From Planctomycetota bacterium (GTDB taxonomy: Bacteria > Planctomycetota > UBA1135 > GCA-002686595): a stretch of DNA of 64,000 nucleotides. Positions 55,896-62,947 of the stretch are shown here, one piece after another. Numbering within the stretch: the stretch's first letter is position 1; every line of letters starts with the position of its first letter. Location of the stretch: NCBI GenBank assembly GCA_020853575.1, contig JADYYP010000023.1, positions 62,001 to 126,000 of the forward strand. Direction: 5' to 3'. The notes below the pieces were generated by a model. It searched no databases. It worked only from the letters and a program-made list of their open reading frames with translations, and was not told where the DNA came from. Position numbers and translations under genes: made by a program.

Positions 55896-56411
55896 ATGAT
55901 TCGCGAGGTCACTGGCGACATCCTGTTGTCGAAAGCGCATTTGATCGCGCACGGAGTTGCGCCCCACGACGACTTCAAGAGCGGGCTCGCGCTCAGTCTG
56001 CGTGAGCACTTTCCGGGGCTCTACAAGGACTTCCGCCACTGGTGCAAGACGCACAGCCCGCGGCCCGGAGAGGTCTGGGTGTGGAGCGGAGTCGGTGAGG
56101 CCGGTCGCGCGATGCACATCGCGTGCTTGCTGACCCAGGAACCCTCCGAACGCGAGGGCGGTCACCCTGGGCGCGCGAAGCCCAGCTACGTCAACAAGGC
56201 GCTGCACGAGCTGCGCAAGACGATCGAGCGCGAGCATTTCGAGAGCCTGGCGCTGCCGCGCTTGGCGACGGGCGTCGGCGGGCTGGAGTGGAACGACGTG
56301 CGCACGCTGATCGTCTCCGCGCTCGAGACGCTGGACGTGCCGATCGTCGTCTACACCAACTTCAAGAAGGGCGTCGCGGCCAGCGAGCCGTTGCCGACGG
56401 CGCGCGCCTGA
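55896..56411 (+). CDS. Macro-domain (ADP-ribose-binding) protein
   Basis: 171 residues; a strong AGGAGG just upstream selects the ATG at 55896. The start V-T-G-D-I-L-L-S-K-A-H-L-I-A-H-G-V-A matches the macro-domain opening (G-D-I/L-L ... I-V-H-x-V), with S-G-L-A-L-S-L-R-E-H-F-P as the usual G-x-x-x-x-F loop and L-P-R-L-A-T-G-V-G-G-L as the second ligand loop. Such proteins bind or hydrolyse ADP-ribose modifications; some are antitoxins of DarTG pairs, but no DarT-like toxin is adjacent. The N in the first strand of many active enzymes is H here. Confidence 0.85.
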   Translation: MIREVTGDILLSKAHLIAHGVAPHDDFKSGLALSLREHFPGLYKDFRHWCKTHSPRPGEVWVWSGVGEAGRAMHIACLLTQEPSEREGGHPGRAKPSYVNKALHELRKTIEREHFESLALPRLATGVGGLEWNDVRTLIVSALETLDVPIVVYTNFKKGVAASEPLPTARA

Positions 56412-56460
56412 AGGAAGCTCGCGGCGGGCCAGCGGGCGTCGTGCCCCAAGTGTCGGCGTC

Positions 56461-57069
56461 TCAATCGACCGTCGAGTCCGCGGCGAGCGCTTCCAGGTGC
56501 GCGAGATCGAGCTCGGCGACGAGCAGGCCCGCCACGTTTTCCGCGGCGAGCACAGGGACCGCGATTTCGATGCGGCGCGTCTGCGAAGGCTCGTCGAAGT
56601 ACGGCGCGCCATGCCACGCGCGCGCTCCAGCCAGCGAGAGTTCCGGAGGGATGTGCGCCAAGCGCTGGGATTCCGGCCAGCGGCCCAGCACGGCCACCAC
56701 TTGCCCGCGGAGGTCGAGCACGCGCGCGTCGCGCACGATTCCGGTGCTGCTCGCCGCGCAAGCCGCGAGCGGGCCGCAGGCGCGTTGGCCGCGGAGCTCG
56801 TCGAGCAGCCCGGGTTGGCGCTGCGGAGTCCGCGTGAGTGCCGCGGGCTCGGAGCGCGCATTCGCGTCGCCCACGCACTCGACGACGGCGTCGTCCGCGG
56901 CACACACGCGCAAATGCGAGCAAGCGAGCGCGAGCTGCGCCTCGATGCGCGGCGCGAGGGCGTGGTGCTGGCCGAAGGCCGCCACGGCCGACAGCGCCGG
57001 CACGACGGTCAGCGCGCTCGCGGTCAGTCCCAGGGCCACGCCGAACACGGTGAACGAGGAACGCAACAT
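56461..57069 (-). CDS. Membrane-anchored protein with a Cache-like sensor domain
   Basis: 202 residues from the ATG at 57069. An N-terminal hydrophobic segment (F-G-V-A-L-G-L-T-A-S-A-L-T-V-V) anchors it. The C-terminal half contains V-L-D-L-R-G-Q-V-V-A-V-L-G-R, then a P-Y-F-D-E-P...R-R-I-E-I-A-V-P-V-L segment and V-A-E-L-D-L, a layout like a single Cache/PAS-like extracellular sensor. No histidine kinase, HAMP or methyl-accepting region follows, so it is a sensor fold without effector. It lies downstream of the microcompartment aldolase on the same strand. The Cache assignment is by pattern only. Confidence 0.55.
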   Translation of the reverse strand: MLRSSFTVFGVALGLTASALTVVPALSAVAAFGQHHALAPRIEAQLALACSHLRVCAADDAVVECVGDANARSEPAALTRTPQRQPGLLDELRGQRACGPLAACAASSTGIVRDARVLDLRGQVVAVLGRWPESQRLAHIPPELSLAGARAWHGAPYFDEPSQTRRIEIAVPVLAAENVAGLLVAELDLAHLEALAADSTVD

Positions 57070-57216
57070 GGAACGGTGCTCCGAGGCGACGTCGGTGGGT
57101 GTGCCTTCGAATGGCGACACACGTCGGTCGGACACTTCGGCGGCGAGCTGGAGTCGCGCGGCCGTCCACGCGCTCGACGGCGCGGATCGGTTCCAGAATT
57201 GGACCGCGCGGGCGCC

Positions 57217-57951
57217 TCAGCCCATCCGCCGCGGCGCGTTGCAGTTGTTCTCGAGCGTGTTGACGGTCTTGATGCCGAGCATCGAGCGCGTGGCGAGCAA
57301 CTTCTGAACGTACTCGGGGCTCAGCGGCTTCGCGGACCCCACCGAGTGCGCGAGGTAGAGGATCTTGGCCGTGTGCTCGACCATGTCGAGCTTCTTGTAG
57401 GCGTCGAGCAAGTTGGTCCCGAGCGTCACCGAACCGTGGTGCGTCATCACCAAGGTGTCGGAGCACTTGACGATGTTGCGGATCGACGCCGCGAGCTCGG
57501 GCGTGCCGGGCGTGCCGAAATTGGCGGTCGGAATACCGCCGATCGTGACCACGATCTCGGGGATGAAGGGCGCCTGCATGTCGATGCCGGCGATCGTCAT
57601 CGCCACCGCGTGCGGCGGATGCGCGTGCACGACGGCCTTCATCTCGGGCCGCTCTTCGTAACACGCGATGTGGATGCCGCGCTCGCTCGACGCGCCCGGA
57701 CCGCCGTCGACGACCTTGCCCTGCATGTCGATGTGCGCGACGTGTTGCGGCTCGAGGAAGCCCTTCATCGCGCCGGCGGGCGTGATCAAGAGCGTTCCGT
57801 CGCTCAAGCGCGCCGAGATGTTCCCGTCGGCGCCGACGATGTAGAAACGCGAGTAGCACAGCTTGCCGATCTCGCAGATCGAGCGCCGCAAGCGCGCTTC
57901 CTCGTCGCTCCAGCCGCGTTGCTCGGCCAACTGCGAGAGCGCGTCGCTCAC
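57217..57951 (-). CDS. Class II aldolase/adducin family protein of the microcompartment locus
   Basis: 244 residues from a GTG that overlaps the stop of the preceding shell gene. The zinc-binding H-A-H-P-P-H pair and T-H-H-G segment, plus G-N-I-S-A-R at the start of the domain, match L-fuculose-1-phosphate-type class II aldolases. In planctomycete BMC loci this enzyme splits fuculose- or rhamnulose-1-phosphate to DHAP and lactaldehyde, the aldehyde being handled in the compartment. The close coupling to three EutN-type genes supports that role. Aldehyde dehydrogenase and other BMC enzymes are not in the window. Confidence 0.9.
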   Translation of the reverse strand: MSDALSQLAEQRGWSDEEARLRRSICEIGKLCYSRFYIVGADGNISARLSDGTLLITPAGAMKGFLEPQHVAHIDMQGKVVDGGPGASSERGIHIACYEERPEMKAVVHAHPPHAVAMTIAGIDMQAPFIPEIVVTIGGIPTANFGTPGTPELAASIRNIVKCSDTLVMTHHGSVTLGTNLLDAYKKLDMVEHTAKILYLAHSVGSAKPLSPEYVQKLLATRSMLGIKTVNTLENNCNAPRRMG

Positions 57952-58256
57952 GATTGCACTCCGCGGCGGTGGTCGTACACGAGTTGGCCCTCGCGCTCGA
58001 CGTAATCGACGACACCGACGATGACGGTTTTCACCGGAGCCTTGGGATCGCCCAGGATCTGGCGGCCGCCGTTGCCCTCGTCGAGCACCAGCACGCGATC
58101 GCCGACTCCGGCTTGCGCTTTGTCGAGCGCGATGCGCGTCTTGCCGGTCGGCGAGCCGTCGGGCTTCACCGGACGCACGATCAACAGCTTGTGGCCGTCG
58201 AGCGCCCTGATCTGCACCGGCGAGACCACCGTTCCGACGACTTGGGCGAGGAACAC
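57948..58256 (-). CDS. BMC-P vertex protein, EutN/CcmL family (copy 1)
   Basis: 102 residues, the typical length. It starts M-F-L-A-Q-V-V-G-T-V-V-S and carries G-D-R-V-L-V-L-D-E-G-N and the C-terminal V-K-T-V-I-V-G-V-V-D-Y, all conserved in pentameric EutN/CcmL proteins that cap the vertices of bacterial microcompartments. Its stop overlaps the aldolase start. It is one of three tandem paralogues with near-zero spacing, so the three are translated together. Confidence 0.93.
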   Translation of the reverse strand: MFLAQVVGTVVSPVQIRALDGHKLLIVRPVKPDGSPTGKTRIALDKAQAGVGDRVLVLDEGNGGRQILGDPKAPVKTVIVGVVDYVEREGQLVYDHRRGVQS

Positions 58257-58259
58257 CGT

Positions 58260-58544
58260 TCAGCTCCCGATGCGTTTGCCGTTGGCCACGGCCTCTTCGA
58301 CGAACCCGATGATCGCGGCGTCGACGGGCACGAACGTTTCCGGACACGCCAGCGCCGCCTCGCGCCCGTCGACGAAATGCACCAGGTCGCCCGGGCCAGA
58401 GCTGATCACCGCGCAGGCCACCAGCTGCGCACCCATGGCTCGGCCGTGCTCGTCGAGCGGCTGGATCCACTGCAGCGGCACCCCGGTGAGTCCGGGATAC
58501 TTGTGAGTCGCCACCACGCGACCTGTCACGCGCGCCAGGTACAT
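58260..58544 (-). CDS. BMC-P vertex protein, EutN/CcmL family (copy 2)
   Basis: 94 residues. M-Y-L-A-R-V-T-G-R-V-V-A-T-H-K, G-P-G-D-L-V-H-F-V-D and P-V-D-A-A-I-I-G-F-V give a clear EutN/CcmL fold. The middle region differs from copies 1 and 3, consistent with distinct vertex types in one shell. It sits 3 bp before copy 1 in the transcription order and 1 bp after copy 3. Confidence 0.92.
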   Translation of the reverse strand: MYLARVTGRVVATHKYPGLTGVPLQWIQPLDEHGRAMGAQLVACAVISSGPGDLVHFVDGREAALACPETFVPVDAAIIGFVEEAVANGKRIGS

Positions 58545-58545
58545 G

Positions 58546-58845
58546 TCAGCGCGGGTTCCACTTCTCGTACACGTTTTCGCCGCCGAGATCCCACGAGTCG
58601 ACGATCGCCATGACCACGGCGTCGACCGGCCGGTTCTCGGTCATCGAGGTCTGGCGCGCGCTCGAGCCGGTGGCGTAGAGCACCAGGTCGCCCGGGCCGG
58701 CCTGCACGGAGTCGGCGGCGACCACGTACTGCTCGGTGGGCTCGTTCTTGTGGTTGTGCACTTGCACCACGAGCAGCTTGCGGCCCTCGAGCTTCTCGTC
58801 CTTGCGCGTGGCGACCACGCTTCCGATCACTTTTCCGATCAGCAT
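58546..58845 (-). CDS. BMC-P vertex protein, EutN/CcmL family (copy 3)
   Basis: 99 residues beginning M-L-I-G-K-V-I-G-S-V-V-A-T-R-K, with G-P-G-D-L-V-L-Y-A-T-G-S-S-A-R-Q and P-V-D-A-V-V-M-A-I-V-D. The G-S-S-A-R-Q segment is the EutN signature. It is the first shell gene in the operon, beginning 12 bp after the peptidyl-prolyl isomerase stop. Confidence 0.93.
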   Translation of the reverse strand: MLIGKVIGSVVATRKDEKLEGRKLLVVQVHNHKNEPTEQYVVAADSVQAGPGDLVLYATGSSARQTSMTENRPVDAVVMAIVDSWDLGGENVYEKWNPR

Positions 58846-58857
58846 CGCTGTCTCTCG

Positions 58858-60252
58858 TCACTCGCGGTGGGTGAAGGTCACGACGTCCTTCGCGGTCAAG
58901 CACTCGTCGAGGAAGCGCCGGCGCAGTTCGTTGTGCACGTGTGCGCGCATCTCGTCCCAACCTGGCGCGGGTCGACGCTCGCCGACCCAGATCAGCGCGG
59001 CGCCGGCGGGGCTCGCCAGACGCACCGGGCCGATGCAGCGCTCGCCTTCGATCTCCGGGCCGCCGAACACCGCGCCCCGAACGGCGTCGGGGATTTGCTC
59101 GTCGCCTCGCGACACGAAGCCGACGTCGCCACCCTTGTCGCGTGTTCCGCCGTCCTCCGAGCGCACCTTGGCGAAGCGCTCGAAGTCGGCGCGCGTCGCG
59201 ATCTGCGCGCGCAGTTTCTCGAGGTCGCGCTCGGCGTCTTCGAAGGTGCGCGGATTGAGCTCGCTCTTGAAGCGCGCGCCGCGCAGGAAGATCAGGTGCA
59301 AGTGGCGCGCCTCGCCGAAGCGTTGGTCGAACCAGCCGCGCTCGTCCGAATAAACCCTGCGCAGGCCGTCTTCACCGTGCGTGCGTTCGACCCACACGTG
59401 CGCAAGGCCCGAGGCGACGACCGCTGGATCGCGGCGCAGCACCTCCAGCGAAAGGCCCTGGGAGGCCAGGATCTGCTCGAACTTCGCGCCCTGGTAGCGC
59501 GCGTCGGACTCGGTGGCGATGCGGCGGCGCTCGATCTCGATGTCCAGGGCGCGCTCGAAGGCCTCGGGCGACAGGTCGCGCATGCGCGCGCGCGCGCGCT
59601 TGGCAAGCAAGGCCTGGAAGCAGTCGTCCTCGATGTCGTCGAGCGCCAGCTGTTGCTTGAGGTGCTCGAGGAAGTCGCCGAGCCCGACTTCGAGATCGCC
59701 GCAGCGCGCGGCGATGCCGTCCTTCCAGGGAGGCGCGCAGAACTGCGTGCCGCGTTGCGTGACGATCTGGTCGAGCCACATCTCCTGCTGCTCGCCGTTG
59801 ACCGGGCGGTTCGAAGGGATGCCGAGCGCTTGGCGCGCGAGCGTCTCCTGCACCACGCCCAATCGCAGGAACTCGCGGAAGCGTGCGACGCCGACGCGGT
59901 TCTTCTCCAAGTACTCCGCGAGCGAAGCCGCTTGACCGCTAAGCACGATGTCGCGCTCGAGCTCTTTCCACTTCTTGTCGATCTCGGCCGCTCCGACGAC
60001 CAGCTTCGACTCCCGGGCCAGACGCTCGAGCAACTTGGCGCGCAACAGGTGGTTGAGCGCGCCGCGGCCGACCTCGGAGAGCGCGTGGCGGTCGAGCACC
60101 AGGGCGTCGAACTCCGGCCAGCTCAGGCTGACGTCGAGGGCTCGGGCGGCGACCTCGTCGTGCTCTTGGCGCAGCGTGACCACGGGCGGCGCGGCGGGCG
60201 CGGCTCCTTCGCCCGCCCACGACGCGACCAGCAACACGAGGCTCGGACCCAT
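58858..60252 (-). CDS. PpiC/SurA-like peptidyl-prolyl cis-trans isomerase
   Basis: 464 residues with a short hydrophobic leader, so probably exported. The N-terminal part is helical as in SurA (N-H-L-L-R-A-K-L-L, then a long helical hairpin). The parvulin-like domain is in the C-terminal third: F-E-D-A-E-R-D-L-E-K-L-R-A-Q-I, then A-K-V-R-S-E-D-G-G-T-R-D-K-G-G-D-V-G-F-V and the G-P-V-R-L-A-S-P-x-G-A-A-L-I-W-V end. It would help fold envelope proteins. It is transcribed directly ahead of the BMC shell genes (12 bp), an unexpected partner for a cytoplasmic compartment. Confidence 0.85.
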   Translation of the reverse strand: MGPSLVLLVASWAGEGAAPAAPPVVTLRQEHDEVAARALDVSLSWPEFDALVLDRHALSEVGRGALNHLLRAKLLERLARESKLVVGAAEIDKKWKELERDIVLSGQAASLAEYLEKNRVGVARFREFLRLGVVQETLARQALGIPSNRPVNGEQQEMWLDQIVTQRGTQFCAPPWKDGIAARCGDLEVGLGDFLEHLKQQLALDDIEDDCFQALLAKRARARMRDLSPEAFERALDIEIERRRIATESDARYQGAKFEQILASQGLSLEVLRRDPAVVASGLAHVWVERTHGEDGLRRVYSDERGWFDQRFGEARHLHLIFLRGARFKSELNPRTFEDAERDLEKLRAQIATRADFERFAKVRSEDGGTRDKGGDVGFVSRGDEQIPDAVRGAVFGGPEIEGERCIGPVRLASPAGAALIWVGERRPAPGWDEMRAHVHNELRRRFLDECLTAKDVVTFTHRE

Positions 60253-60315
60253 GGAGCGGGAAGGGTAGCGAGCGCGCCGCGAAAAGGGAAAGCCGCGGGA
60301 GGGGTGCGCGCCGGC

Positions 60316-61623
60316 TCACGCGGCCGCGCGGAAACAGGGCACGCCGCGGCGGATCGAGACCTCCACCAGAGCGTGTGTGGCGCGAGCGTCGAGCATCCAC
60401 TCCGCGAGGCGCGCCTCGAGCTCGCGCTCGATCACGCGCCGCAGCTCGCGCGCGCCCGAGTCCGGCTTGTAGCCGCGCTCGGCCACCCAGCGCGCGACGC
60501 GCGGCGAAAAGGCCACCTTGAAGCGCCGCCGGCGCACGCGCAGCGCCAATTCCTCGAGCAAGCGTTGGGCGATGCTCACGGCGACTTCGAGGTCGAGCTC
60601 GCGGAACACGATGCGTTCGTCGATGCGCGCCAGGAACTCAGGCACGAACTCGCGCTCGAGCGCGCCGGCGGTGAGCTCCTCGATTCCGCCCGCTCCCAGG
60701 AGCTCGCGAGCCCCGAAGCCGACGCGCCGCGCGGCGTCGCGGACTTCGGTCGCGCCGACGTTGGAGGTCATCACGATCAACGCGCGCGTCAGGTCGATGC
60801 GCCGCCCGCGGCCGTCGGTCAGCTGCCCCTCGTCGAGCACCTGCAGGAGCAGGTGATGCATGCGTGCGTGGGCCTTCTCGATCTCGTCGAACAGCACCAC
60901 GCATTCGGGATCCTTGCGCAGTGCTTCGGTGAGGAATCCACCCTGTTCGTGCCCGACGTACCCCGGCGGAGCTCCGATCAGCTTGGCGTACTCGTGTCCG
61001 GCGGCGTACTCGCTGCAGTCGACGCGCACGAGCTTGCCGCGCGCGCCGTCGGGGAACACCTCGCGCGCCAGAGCGCGCGCGAGTTCCGTCTTGCCCGTGC
61101 CGGTGCGGCCGACGAACAACAGGCTCGCCAGCGGTCGGCCTTCCGGCGCGAGCCCGGCCGCGCTGCGGCGCAGCGCTCGCACGCTGCGTTCGATGGCCTC
61201 GTCCTGGCCGATCACGCGCCGCCGCAAGCGCAGCGCGAGTCCATCGGTGCTGCGTCCCAAGCGCTGCTCGAGAGGCTCGTGTGCCGCAGGCTTGCGGCGC
61301 TCGGGTGCCGCCAGTGGCTGCTCCGCGCGTTCGGCGAGGCGCACCGTGTGGATGTCCAGGTGCGGATTGACCTCGATGCACAGGTTGTAGAGCAACTCCT
61401 CGGCGCCGGACGGATCGTCGGGGCACAGCTCGACCAAGTGCCGCGCGAGCTCGCCCTGGAAGTCGGGGCAGCAGACCTCGAGCACCAGACGACGGTAGGT
61501 CGCGCGGTTGAGCCCGGGCCGCACCCGCAGCGAACTCTCGCGCGCGTCGTGCAGCGCGATGCGCACGAACGTGTCCGCCGGCAGGAAGTAGCGGAACACG
61601 GAGCGACTGCGGAGGGGGTCCAT
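60316..61623 (-). CDS. ClpB/ClpA D2-like AAA+ ATPase (single AAA module)
   Basis: 435 residues. An N-terminal region of about 135 residues is not a known Clp N-domain. The AAA+ core has Walker A (G-R-T-G-T-G-K-T-E), the pore loop G-Y-V-G-H-E, Walker B (V-V-L-F-D-E-I-E-K-A) and a sensor/T-S-N-V-G motif, all close to ClpB D2. The C-terminal ClpB_D2-small domain (S-G-A-R-E-L-R-R-V-I-E-R-E-L) follows. It lacks the second AAA module and the ClpB middle domain. It precedes the isomerase gene by 63 bp on the same strand. It may unfold or remodel a specific partner. Confidence 0.88.
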   Translation of the reverse strand: MDPLRSRSVFRYFLPADTFVRIALHDARESSLRVRPGLNRATYRRLVLEVCCPDFQGELARHLVELCPDDPSGAEELLYNLCIEVNPHLDIHTVRLAERAEQPLAAPERRKPAAHEPLEQRLGRSTDGLALRLRRRVIGQDEAIERSVRALRRSAAGLAPEGRPLASLLFVGRTGTGKTELARALAREVFPDGARGKLVRVDCSEYAAGHEYAKLIGAPPGYVGHEQGGFLTEALRKDPECVVLFDEIEKAHARMHHLLLQVLDEGQLTDGRGRRIDLTRALIVMTSNVGATEVRDAARRVGFGARELLGAGGIEELTAGALEREFVPEFLARIDERIVFRELDLEVAVSIAQRLLEELALRVRRRRFKVAFSPRVARWVAERGYKPDSGARELRRVIERELEARLAEWMLDARATHALVEVSIRRGVPCFRAAA

Positions 61624-61791
61624 GGGGCGGCCAGGCGCCGCGCAGCGGGGTGGGCGCGGAGCTCAGCCATGATCGAGCGCCGTCCGCCGGGATCTGAATC
61701 GGCGCCCGAGGAAATGCGTGGGCGCGCCTTCGTTGCCCGCCGCTGCGGTAGGTCGTGGAGATTGCGCGACTAGGGCGTACCCTCAACACCC

Positions 61792-62841
61792 ATGGTCTCT
61801 CGAGACGACACCGAGTTCCTGGCCTTGCTCGTGCACCGCGGCCTGATCCTGCGCGATGTCGCCGAGCGCGTGTTCCCCGAGCTCCAGAAGGGCGCGGCGC
61901 TCGACGAACTGCTGGTGCACCACACCGGGCTCTCGGCGGAAACCATCTCCAGGTGGCGTCGCACGCGCGGCGGCGAGATCCCCGAGATCCCGGGCTACGA
62001 AATCCTCGGCAAGGCCGGATCCGGCGGAACGGCCGACGTGTTTCGCGTGCGCGAGAAGAAGGCGCAGCGCGTGATCGCGCTCAAGGTGCTCAACGTCGAG
62101 TCGACACGCAACACCAAGACGCGTTCGGCCTTCGCCAGCGAGGCGCGCCTGCTCGAGAAGCTGCGCCACAAGGGGCTCGTCGAGGGCTACGGCGTGTTCA
62201 AGAGCGGCAACACCTACTTCTCCAAAATGGAGTTCATCGAGGGCCACACGCTCCTCGAGCTGCTCGACGACGGGCACACCTTCGACGAGAAGGCCGCGCT
62301 GCGCGTGGTCTTGGGGGCCGCCGAGGTGCTGACCTACCTGGCGTCGCAGAACATCATCCACCGCGACATCAAGCCCGGGAACATCATGATCTCGAGCGCG
62401 GGTGAGCTGAAGTTGATCGACTTGGGCTTCGCTGGTCGCTCCGACGAAGCGCCCGCGGAGAGCGACACCACGGTCGGCACCGTGCACTACCTGTCGCCTG
62501 AACAGGCGCGCGGCGGCGCGACCGCCGACGAGCGCAGTGACATCTACAGTCTGGGCGTGACGCTGTTCCACCTGGTGGTCGGGCGTTTGCCGTTCGAGAG
62601 CTCCGACGACCGCGAGGTGTTGCGCATGCAGGTCATGCAGAGCCTCAAGAGCCCCGAGTTGAAGTCGCGCGGGCTGAGCCACCAGCTCCAGTACTTCATC
62701 GAGAAGATGATGGCCAAGGACCTCGAGGCCCGCTACCAGTCGTGGCAAGAGCTGATCGACGACGTGCGCCAGCAGATCGAAGGGCGCGAGAGCCTGGACT
62801 TCGAGAAGCAGATCCGCGAGCGCGCCGCCAAACGGCGCTGA
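61792..62841 (+). CDS. Cytoplasmic Ser/Thr protein kinase
   Basis: 349 residues with no transmembrane segment. A helical N-terminal region of about 65 residues precedes the Hanks kinase, which has G-K-A-G-S-G-G-T-A, the A-L-K lysine, H-R-D-I-K-P-G-N-I-M, I-D-L-G and S-P-E-Q motifs. The Gly-loop and catalytic residues look intact. The C-terminal tail is short and basic. It is divergent from the ClpB-like gene and precedes, on the same strand, the peptidase gene that runs off the right edge. Confidence 0.9.
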   Translation: MVSRDDTEFLALLVHRGLILRDVAERVFPELQKGAALDELLVHHTGLSAETISRWRRTRGGEIPEIPGYEILGKAGSGGTADVFRVREKKAQRVIALKVLNVESTRNTKTRSAFASEARLLEKLRHKGLVEGYGVFKSGNTYFSKMEFIEGHTLLELLDDGHTFDEKAALRVVLGAAEVLTYLASQNIIHRDIKPGNIMISSAGELKLIDLGFAGRSDEAPAESDTTVGTVHYLSPEQARGGATADERSDIYSLGVTLFHLVVGRLPFESSDDREVLRMQVMQSLKSPELKSRGLSHQLQYFIEKMMAKDLEARYQSWQELIDDVRQQIEGRESLDFEKQIRERAAKRR

Positions 62842-62947
62842 GAGCCCGGGTTCCCCGTGAAGGTCTGCGCTTGGGTTGCGCTCGAGACGGCGGCGATCGG
62901 CGGCGGCGCCCCGCGCGCGGGTGCGACGCGCTGGTCGGAGTGATGGC

